Shown piece by piece: positions 33,101-41,400 of a stretch of 64,000 bases of DNA (the first letter of the stretch is position 1; each line of letters starts with the position of its first letter). The stretch is taken from contig NC_134982.1 in assembly GCF_965638725.1 (NCBI RefSeq), forward strand, positions 4,894,126-4,958,125, read 5' to 3'. The notes under the pieces are model-generated. The model ran no database searches and was not told the DNA's origin. It saw only the letters and a list, made by a program, of their open reading frames with translations. This stretch comes from Aptenodytes patagonicus. Lineage: Eukaryota > Chordata > Aves > Sphenisciformes > Spheniscidae. The position numbers and the translations under genes were made by a program.

Positions 33101-33991
33101 AAGGCATGCCCCGAGGCCCACTTGTGAACGTTTCCCCACCTTAGGTTATTTTTCCCTCTTGCCCACTGTATCAGCTTCAATTCCCGTGTTTGCCAAGCAG
33201 GTGGTGGTGAGCCCACCATGACATGCCTTGGTACCAGGTCTCCAGAAAGCCCAGGCTGGCCAAACCTCTTGCCCTCCCACCAGCTCTGGGAGGGCAGCTG
33301 GGGAGCGCAGAGCCAGGGCAACGGGAGTCCTGTAGCCATGCAGATCCTCAGCTCTGTGTTTCCTTCTGTGCAGGAGGGGACCTCTACCCACCCCGACCAG
33401 CGCGCCAGGTGAGTTACTTGCTGTATGGGGTTTCTGGCCTCACAGAGGAACTCTCTGCTCTTGCTCTTCCCCATCAGATCATGAGCTTTAGCTCTCTAAA
33501 GGAATTGCTTTAGGTGAAGCTCCTGCTCTAAGTCCGGTCCCCACTGAAAGATGCTGGGAAGTTGGGCCCTGACTTTGGAGGCAAGGTTTCACCCAGGAGG
33601 AGTTCTGATCAAAGCCCTGCGTGTAGGCATTTCTGAAGCTTAAGGATATCTAAGCTTGGGATCCCACCCGTCTCTGCAGTTTGGGCCCTTCTCTGCTTCA
33701 GCAGCACGAGCTGTATCATTCCCAGTGCCACTTTAGTGATGGGATACTGCAGCGGGACTCGGTAAAATGAGGTCCTGCTTTGGCTTTTGGGCAAATCAAG
33801 TCATCTCTCTGAGTCTCATTCCCCCCTACCTCCCATCCCTTTAACACGGGTGGCCAGCGCATGGTGTTTCTGTCCTGCGTAAAGTCTCGTAATGAGCACT
33901 TCTCCTGAGCAGACCTCATTTTTTTGTGCTCTGTGTTTCAGGTGAGCCTGATTACACCACAGTTGACGGCTACAGCTTGATACATCACTAA
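15154..33991 (+). CDS. PSTPIP2: Proline-serine-threonine phosphatase-interacting protein 2, F-BAR (14 coding exons)
   Basis: A membrane-curving F-BAR adaptor (MAYP) of myeloid cells that binds phosphoinositides and recruits PTP-PEST-family phosphatases; its loss in mice causes autoinflammation. Coding exons: 15154-15186, 23000-23100, 25314-25391, 26345-26379, 27471-27577, 28285-28347, 28812-28910, 29112-29157, 29550-29629, 31230-31328, 31865-31961, 32278-32359, 33374-33408, 33942-33991. They join in frame to 1,005 nt, 334 residues plus stop, the same length as human. The F-BAR domain covers about 1-265, with long Lys/Glu-rich helices and the conserved CREC-type and [14 protein letters not shown] stretches. 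W232, needed for PTP-PEST binding in mammals, is present. The tail is Pro/Tyr-rich, without an SH3 domain, as in PSTPIP2 and unlike PSTPIP1. All introns are GT-AG. Confidence 0.97.
19105..19962 (+). mobile_element. CR1 LINE, 5'-truncated, in PSTPIP2 intron 1
   Basis: The 3' end of a CR1 element in the same orientation as the host gene. A 232-codon open frame (19174-19872) encodes the C-terminal part of ORF2, from FNKAKC through [20 protein letters not shown] to [13 protein letters not shown], ending at its own stop without interruption. The 3'UTR ends in the CR1 tail octamers near 19945-19962. The upstream limit near 19105 is where resemblance to ORF2 begins. Only the C-terminal region is present, so there is no polymerase. 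Confidence 0.92.
22161..22198 (+). repeat. 19-bp tandem duplication
   Basis: AGCCCTGGGTTGGAAGATG occurs twice, head to tail and perfect, in PSTPIP2 intron 1. A two-copy repeat of this kind is a candidate for recent slippage. Confidence 0.85.
31230..31328 (+). CDS. PSTPIP2: PSTPIP2 coding exon 10 (PTP-PEST-binding region)
   Basis: Encodes residues 215-247. It contains W232 in the context NALWLHV, the tryptophan reported as essential for phosphatase binding in mammals. The residue number is identical to the mammalian one because the two proteins align without gaps up to this point. Confidence 0.93.
31515..31737 (+). mobile_element. Short CR1 3'-end fragment in PSTPIP2 intron 10
   Basis: Matches the last part of CR1 ORF2 (the coding trace of [15 protein letters not shown]) and the 3'UTR. 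It ends in several tail octamers (GATTCTAT / GATTCTGT) at about 31706-31737. It resembles the 3' end of the long copy at 10058 more than that of the other three copies, so it belongs to the same CR1 lineage. The left boundary is approximate. Confidence 0.88.
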
Positions 33992-33999
33992 CAGCCACA
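33942..33999 (+). CDS. PSTPIP2: PSTPIP2 last coding exon and start of 3'UTR
   Basis: Encodes residues 319-334, [16 protein letters not shown], then TAA at 33989-33991. Y323 and Y329 correspond to phosphotyrosine positions of mammalian PSTPIP2. A strong donor, GTAAGT at 34000, follows only 8 nt after the stop, implying that the 3'UTR continues in a separate exon. Confidence 0.85.
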
Positions 34000-34196
34000 G
34001 TAAGTACTCACATTTGATGAAGAAAGGATTTAATATGAGATGCAGCTACACAGAGGAGGGGCAGTGGAGAGAGAAAGGCCACCGGTTAAGGGATGATATT
34101 TTGAGGTGACCAACTGGGAGTGATGATCATGTCAGCCCTCCCATCGCTTGTCTGTGCTGGGGCTGTGGTTTAGACGCTGTTGATCCTGTTCTGTAG

Positions 34197-34700
34197 GTTC
34201 TCCAGGCAGAAGACACTGGTGGTCTGCCCACCGTGGCAGAGGTGATGTTTCCAGTTATTCCCAGCCACACAGAGCTGAAGTGCTTCTCCTTTTTCAGAAA
34301 GTATTTGAGGACTCTGATAATTATTTGTACATTCAGAAAGCGCCTACTAAAAATCTGTGCCTTTGATCAGCAAACTCTTTGGACGGATATCCCACCTTCA
34401 TGCTCAGGGGAAGAAAAGGAATATAAGCAATGGACCTGGACACAGGGCGATCTTCTGCGTCGGAAGAAGTTTTTGATTTGAAGTTCTTCTAAAGGGCAGC
34501 CACCTGGGGGAGGCTGGAGCCTCCCACGCACCAGTTAACTAGAGAAGTCGTATGTGCTGAGGGGAGTGTTGTGACGCTTTGGGCACGCTGGCTTGTGTTC
34601 AGGGCATACGTATCCCACTCAGAGCTCAGGTTACACTTTTGCCCATTTCTAAAGTCTTTCATTAATGGTGATTAAACTTGTAATTTAGATTTAATTTCGG
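34197..34700 (+). other. PSTPIP2: Probable 3'UTR exon of PSTPIP2
   Basis: Begins after a good acceptor (CCTGTTCTGTAG at 34185-34196); an alternative acceptor, TTTTTCAG, ends at 34297. It ends after the ATTAAA at 34671-34676. It has no long coding frame in continuity with exon 14. The assignment is inferred from splice signals and the need for a polyadenylation site. Confidence 0.5.
34671..34676 (+). terminator. PSTPIP2: ATTAAA polyadenylation signal, probable PSTPIP2 end
   Basis: The first plausible signal after the PSTPIP2 stop. It is the common ATTAAA variant and is followed by T-rich sequence. The gene could end further right, where other A/T-rich hexamers occur near 35590. Confidence 0.5.
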
Positions 34701-36222
34701 TCATGTCTCTCAGGGAGCTTACTTAGAGGAGCACCAACCATGGAGGAGACCATGGGTCTGGCTTAGCTGTGGATGTGCTCCAGGCTTAAACGCTGATACT
34801 GGAAGCTGATTTGCACCTTGCCTGGTGCAGCGGTCCACAGCACAGCTACCTAGCGAGAGGCTGTGCCACCACAAACCTGCTGGGAAGTCCTGCACCCTAC
34901 AGCATTGTTGAGGATCTGAAGGAAGTTGGTCAGCTCTTCCAACCGCCTCTCCAATGAGGGGATTGCGGTTTTTTAGGCTCATGGTATAGCTTGTCCCTGG
35001 TAGGCTTTGGAGACCCCCTTTTGATTAACTTCTGGGAATCCCTGAACTTGGACTCATTCTGGCTATGCACCACTGGAAACAAACCGTTGGCCTGGAGCCA
35101 TGAAATGCGTTTCCTGACCAGGCCTCCTCAGAGTTCATGCCCTTTTTGTTACCGTATATATGATTATGGCTTTGATTCAGAAGCTCACATGCCTCAGGGC
35201 TGCTGGTCTCTCTGAAGTCCCTGTGTGCGGTGTTGCTTAACAACTCCTCAGTGCCTTACGACACTGGACACGGGGACGCAGGACATGGGGACCAGCACAC
35301 AATGTAGCTGTCTAAACCTGGTGCCAGGTGACTAACTTCAGAGCAACAGGAGTTGCTAGCTGTATGATGTTCTTCAAGTTGAATCTGCATGACTTCAGTG
35401 TGTGCCTAAGCCTACCGGTCCCCGGGGCTTCTGCTGTATTTCCTTCTGCGGAGAAGATCACGGTGAGCTTTAACGTCTGTCCTGCTGCATTATAATGAAC
35501 TGTGCAAAGTGCACATGTCAAGCAATCAGTTGTCCTATTTTATTTCTGAAAGACCAAGCGTACAAATATTCTTCTGAAGGAGCCTGCTGTATTCTTAGTT
35601 CTTTAAATACATATTTTAAAAATAAGTTTTGAGACTCGTGTGCTGGATATTTTTTTTTTAAGGTTGTCACGTTCACTTTCTGTCGGGGCTGGGGCTGGTA
35701 CACCTTCAAAGCACCCTAGGATGTTCGGATGGTGTGAGTTGCCTCTCCTGGAAGGAAGCCTACAAGACCATATCCTTGCTCAGCCTTTATTTCAGTACTT
35801 CCTCAGTACCAAGACATTTGTGGGAGGGAACACAGGAAGGCTGGCATGAGAACAAGTGCTTGTGATTAGCCATGAACTGCAGACCATGTAGGGCTGCTTC
35901 CCCTGGAAGAGTATCTACTCTACCCTACATTGCATGGTTTCTTTATTGGGATTTTTCAGCTGACTGGGCACAAGAGATGGTGTTAGGCTTTTCTGGAGGC
36001 GGAGGTCTCCAATGAGGCTGAAACTTGGCTTGCACATTCACTAAATGCACAGAATTCCAAAATAGGGGTGGTGGTTCTGAATACACCAACTGTTTGAATA
36101 GACCTAAAGCCAAGCAAACCCTGGCTTGGAAGAGGAGCATCCAGACATGGAGCTACTGGGATGCAAGTCTGTGTGCCCACGAGCGCTGAAATGGCTTTTT
36201 ATCTTCAGCGTCTTCCCTTGCC
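34701..36222. other. Intergenic, nothing recognised
   Basis: Single-copy-looking sequence between the probable PSTPIP2 end and the minisatellite. There are no recognisable exons, transposon ends or structured RNAs. Confidence 0.55.
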
Positions 36223-36252
36223 TGGTGGTCTTCCAAGCTGTGCAGAAGACTT

Positions 36253-36400
36253 TGGCCTCCTCCCAGGCCCTTGTGAAGGGGCCTAGCCTCCTCCTGGGCC
36301 TCTATAGTGAGGCTGGGCTTCCTCCCAGGCGTCTGTAGAGGTGTCTGGCCTCCTCTCAGACCCCTATAGAAGTGCCTGGCCTCCCTACAGCCCCTGATAA
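36253..36400 (+). repeat. 31-bp minisatellite, array A (five diverged copies)
   Basis: Copies of a TGGCCTCCTCCCAGGC-type unit start at about 36253, 36284, 36315, 36346 and 36377, an exact 31-bp spacing. A further degenerate copy may begin near 36223. The copies are diverged from one another. The consensus is the same as that of array B (37796-38044). Confidence 0.85.
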
Positions 36401-37145
36401 CCAGCTGCACAGCTCCTGCCTTCCCTCCCCAGCTTGCCCCCCGGGGAGAGAGAGACAACAAATGCCTTAATAAGACAACTGCTTTAATAAGACAGAATAA
36501 AAAGAGGAACAGATAGCGAGTAAATCTTACGTCCCTTCAGATGCTGGGCACCCCACCTTCGGGCAGAGTTGGACGGAGCTCTTCCTTTTTGGTCCTGCGA
36601 GCCAATACGTAAATTATCACAAGAAAACAGCTGTGTTGATAAAGGAAGTTCACATGAGAACTTCTTGCTGCATTTCCAGCTATAGGCAGGGCCAGGCAGG
36701 TGGTGTAAGGGCCAGTACCAGGCGGGAGCTGCCCGCATGCCCCGTTACCATGAGCTGGCTGAGCTCATCCTGCGGACAAGGGGCTTGTGCAGCACAGCCC
36801 TGCGCCTGCTGAGGGGATCACTGGCTCCTGAACGTGCAACGGGCTCCCAGCCAGGACCAATGCATCCCCGCCTTGACCCGCGTACAGTTTACCCTTCCCA
36901 CAGATATTATAAATTACAGATTACGTTAATAACATATGGGCTTCTCAAGCCCTAAGTGCAAGGTCCAATAGACTGGACACTGCCTGTTCAAGATCATTAA
37001 CTCCTCGGCTACGATGTCTTCTGCAAGGTGGGTCTGAGCTCTGAGGGGGCTTGTCTGTCTGGAAACTGGGAGAAGTCACTTCTGCTCCCAGTGGGGCTTG
37101 GGCTTGGCTTCGGCTGCAGCTCCCTGGGGGCGGCTGGAGACTAAG
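36401..37145 (-). other. Unassigned segment with LTR-like composition
   Basis: Lies between the two minisatellite arrays. Read on the minus strand it has a TATA-like AT-rich patch (about 36900-36915) and about 400 bp further on two ATTAAA/ATTAAG hexamers (near 36465-36495) followed by a GT/TCTC-rich stretch. This order recalls a retroviral LTR. No matching target duplication or defined TG...CA ends were found, so the identity is open. Confidence 0.25.
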
Positions 37146-37606
37146 GTGCTGGAGCGTGTCCAGAGAAGGGCAACGAGGCTGGTGAGGGGTCTGGAGAACA
37201 AGTCTTCTGAGGAGCGGCTGAGGGAACTGGGGTTGTGTAGCCTGGAGAAAAGGAGGCTGAGGGGAGACCTCATCGCTCTCTACAACCACCTGAAAGGAGG
37301 TTGTAGCGAGGTGGGGGTCCATCTCTTCTCCCAAGTAACAAGCGATAGGACGAGAGGAAATGGCCTCAAGTTGCACCAGGGGAGGTTTAGATTGGACGTG
37401 AGGAAAAATGTCTTTACTGAAAGAGTGGTGAAACATTGGAACAGGCTGCCCAGGGAAGTGGTGGAGTCCCCATCCCTGGAGGTATTTAAAAGACGAGTAG
37501 ATGAGGCGCTTAGGGACATGGTTTAGTGGGCATGGTGGTGTTGGGTTGACGGTTGGACTCAATGATCTTAGAGGTCTTTTCCAACCTTAATGATTCTATG
37601 ATTCTA
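37146..37606 (+). mobile_element. CR1 LINE 3' fragment upstream of EPG5
   Basis: 5'-truncated CR1. The coding trace begins [20 protein letters not shown] and runs open to the ORF2 stop (37526), followed by the 3'UTR and tail octamers ending about 37606. It is of the same lineage as the copies at 19105 and 49311 (shared GGCSEVGV and RDMV C-terminus). Confidence 0.92.
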
Positions 37607-37795
37607 AGGCAGGGATCAGAAGGGACAGTGGCGCCTGGCCCTGCTGTGGCTGGAGGTGCCTCAGGTGCTGCAGGACAGGCTGCCCCGCTCCAATGGCACT
37701 TCCAGGTCCTGCCATGGCGCAGGTACAAGAGACCTCACACTTTCCATCCCCAATAGCAGGGGCTTGGCTTCTCCCCCCACATTCCCCCTCGTAGC

Positions 37796-38044
37796 AGCCT
37801 GGCCTCCCCACAGGTCCTTATAGGAGAGCCTGGCCTCCTCCCGGGCCCCTATGGAGGAGCCTGGCCTCCCCACAGGTCCTTATAGGGGAGCCTGGCCTCC
37901 TCCCGGGCCCCTGTGGAGGAGCCTGGCCTCCCCACACGTCCTTACAGGGGAGCCTGGCCTCCTCCCGGGCCCCTATGGAGGAGCCTGGCCTCCCCACAGA
38001 TCCTCATAGGAGAGCCTGGCCTCCTCCTAAGGCCCTACGGAGGC
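37796..38044 (+). repeat. 31-bp minisatellite, array B (four 62-bp = eight 31-bp units)
   Basis: AGCCTGGCCTCCCCAC starts at 37796, 37858, 37920 and 37982: four units of exactly 62 bp. Each is built of two related 31-bp halves, one with CTCCCCACAGGTCCTTATAGG and one with CTCCTCCCGGGCCCCTATGG. The copies are far more alike than in array A, suggesting recent homogenisation of the 62-bp dimer. A degenerate copy probably precedes it (37761-37795). The array ends about 55 bp before the EPG5 CCAAT box. Confidence 0.93.
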
Positions 38045-38420
38045 GACGCACCGCGACTCGGTATGTCCCTCCGTCCCTCCCGTACCTGCCGCGCTGCTGA
38101 TTGGACGAGAGCGCCCGGGGGGCGGGCCCGCCGCCGCCGCCGCCGCTGCCCCGAGCCGCCTGGGCAGGGCCGCAGCGGGCGGGGGCCATGGCCGAGGCCG
38201 TGAGGGCCCCCCGCAAGGCCCGCGCCAAGAGCAGACCCAAGGTAGGAGGGGGCCGGGGCCGGGGCCGGGGCCGGGGAGCGGCGGGGAGTGCCTCACGGTG
38301 TGGCGCCGCCGTCCCGGGGCGGGGGGCCTCGGCCCAGCGGCGGGTCTGTCACCGCCGCCTCCCGTTTGCGGCGGCCCCGGGCGGCGGTTGCAGCAGTGAG
38401 GTGGGATTAGTGCAACGGGT
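38045..38420 (+). promoter_or_regulatory. EPG5: CpG-island promoter of EPG5
   Basis: CpG-rich sequence surrounds the first exon. It contains an inverted CCAAT box (TGATTGG, 38098-38104), a GC box (GGGGGCGGGCC, about 38118-38128) and a CCG-repeat stretch in the presumed 5'UTR. There is no TATA box. The 5' edge abuts the 31-bp minisatellite, so the island is short upstream of the gene. Confidence 0.75.
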
Positions 38421-41400
38421 AGGTCGGGGCGAGGGGGGGGGGTGTTGTCACGCACCGAGGGACTTTGGTCAAGGGGTTTGGCTCGTATTTGGGGTCACTC
38501 CTTTTTTTTTTTGGTTTGTTTGTTTTTTTAAAGCAGCGGAAAGGTTGCCTGCTCTGGGCGGAGTTCGTATCCGTGTTTGTTCGTCCTCTGCTGCTGAAAG
38601 CACTGAGGTGGTGGGGGTGTTTCAGAAATTCAGGACCTGATTTCTCTCATCCTTTCTCAGATGAAATCCCTGTTAATGATTATGGCATTTTTTTTTTGCC
38701 TTGGAAAGTGAGAACTGAAAGGCATTTCATAAATTTTAAAAGGAACTATCTTGCATCGCTTTTCTGAAGCGATGTGAGAAGACCTAGAGTAGTGGGCAGG
38801 CGGGTGAAGGCTGTGATAGGCCTTGTGCTGTAAAAGAGTGTAAACAAGCTTTTTATTCTTACGGCGGGCGGCCTTCTCAAATAGCTCTGCACGGCGAGGC
38901 GGCTGGAGTTGCCTCTGTGGTGAAGCCGTAGAGTGATAGAACTTACCGGCATTTAGCAGTGTTTTAGTACAGTGTAGGATGACAGTGTAACTACATCTCA
39001 TACGTATAGGTTTGGCTTTGAAATGCTGAAAACATGAGGCCGTGTATAGCAGAGGACAGTGTTTGTTCTTCATTAGTTGGTGCTACAGTTGTTAAGTATC
39101 ACTCTTCCTAGGTTTTAATCCTGCTGTGAGCGTGTTCCTTGTTCGTGATGTTAATACGGACAGCTTTCGGAAGGCTTTGCTTTCCTTGCGGCTGTGCTAC
39201 GCAGAATTTCACTAGTTTGTGGAAATGATCTGAACTGAAGTATCTCGCCTCAGAGTTGAGTCAAAATGGAAATGTTTCCTTTAGTTGCTTAACCACTGCA
39301 TGTGGTAAAGTGCACCACATAGAGCACAGGCATTGAAGTCATGGCTGTCACAGCCCTCTGAAGATAAATTAATGGATTAATTGACCGCTGTTTTGTAAAA
39401 CAAGGGTTAGATCCAAGTACCAACTGCGGCTGTGATTCCTGAACTCAAGGCAAGTAAAGACTGGAGGGAAGAGCAATCCCAGAAGAGTAAGTGTGTCACT
39501 GGTTTTGTTTTGATTCAGCCCCATAGCATGAGCAAGGCAGTTAACTCTAAAGACTGCTGCTTAAGAGAATCAGTTCCCTGCAGGAAGGCAGTGAGTCACA
39601 GATGACGCTGGTAGTTCATTAACGACATGTGTACGGTGACTCCAGTGGCCGCTGTCTTTGGCCGTCCCTTCCAGGTGTAATTCACTGTGAAACAATGCGC
39701 TGGCGATGTCACGTGTGAGAATGCAGAATCCTTCAGTGTTACACATGACCCATTCCTGATATTCTTGTTGCTATTATTATGCTCAGCTCTGTTAATAGGC
39801 AGGGGTGTTTGAGGATGCAGTTTGGGGCCCAGCCACATTAAGGACTTTGCCGTTCCCATACCTCAGAAAAAGCCATAATCCTTTGAAAAGCTGGGAGAAA
39901 GGCTGGCTCAGCTGCGGAGCTGCCAAGTAGTGGAATGGAGCCCAGGGCTTTCTGAAAATAGTAGCCCCAACGTTAAGCTTGTCCAGCACCAGTAAAGCCA
40001 GACTGGTTCAAACACAGTGAGGTGTCAAAACCAGTGAACCTGGAACTGGTGAAGACGAGCCTGTGTGCGTCTTGGTGGGTAGCACTCACTTACTCCAGAG
40101 ATGTTTCCTGAAAAACAGTAGGTGTCCTTAGAGCTTGAGGTGTCGTTTGCTGACATGCTGGGAGAGGAGAATGGTTAGGCACGGGACAAGGCTAACGAGC
40201 AAGTGTCGTCTTTGACTTGAAGGCTAAACCCTCCGAAGAGAGAACAGCAGGTTTTGCTTTCATGTTAATTCAGGACCTGATTTCTCTCGTCCTTTCTCAG
40301 ATGAAATCCCTGTTAATGATTATGGCATTTTTTGCCTTGGAAAGCGAGAACTGGAAGGCACTTCGTAAATTTTAAAAGAAACTATTTTATCTAACAGTAG
40401 CATTTGGGAGAAATACAGGATGGTACTCGAAGATGAAGGGAGTTTCTTCTGTAGGAGGACTGCAAGAGGGAACTTTGAGATTGTAGAGGGGAAAGGACCG
40501 GCGTGTGTTTCTAAAGTATGTGGATCAGAACGCTGTTGAAAATATGATCTAGTGATATAGTATCCTGTGGAAATTACTGACTTTGAGTTAATTGTCAGGA
40601 GATGTTTATTATAACTACAAGTCCTAGTTTAAAGAACTGTGCTGATCTATTTTTAACCTCTCACCTGTAACTTTAGCTAGCCTTGGAGTGTGTCAGAAGT
40701 GTTTTGTGATCAGAAGTGTTTCCAGCTTTTAATATACCGGAAAACACAGTCTGAAAGCAAAGCCAGTGTATTGCCGTTTTGTAAAGGAGCTGTGAGCATA
40801 TGCTTGATGTAAAAGCAGGCTTGAGATCGAGGTTAGCTAGGGCCTTGATTTGAGCTGTTTTCATGCGTGCCCTTTCATAAGGCAAAATCACAGCAGATGC
40901 TTAGTGAAAGCGTGTGTAATACTGTCAGCAAGTTTCCAAAGCTATCATCTTTTCCCCAGTCATGGAGAAGTATTGAGAGCTTTTCTTAATTTCAGCTGTG
41001 TTCTTTGTTATATTATCTGGGTCATCAAAACTGGAGTGCTGTAACCTAACTCTTCTCAGTTTTGCTTCTAATAAACCGGTAGGTACATGCAAACAATTTA
41101 CAAATTGGCAAGACATTCTGCCAATTTTTTGTTTTATAAATTGGCAAACAATTTACAAATTGACAAAGTCTTTGTTGATTTCCTGCACAACATTATTTCC
41201 CATGCTGTGCTTTGGGAAGGAGGCTAATCTACACCTTAGACTAGGTTTACGGGAATTATTTACCCCCAAACAGATCTTAATTTAAAAGTGGGCAATCGGT
41301 TTACAAGTTTTTCTACATCTCTAGTGTGCAATACCTCTTTGAAAATAGGTATTTCAGTAATTGTACAGACGTTGTGATGGTTTTAGAATGTAATTGGGGG

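Noticed and set aside
36253-38044. CRISPR-like array because of regular spacing
   Set aside because: The repeats are directly adjacent without unique spacers and the genome is avian; it is a minisatellite.
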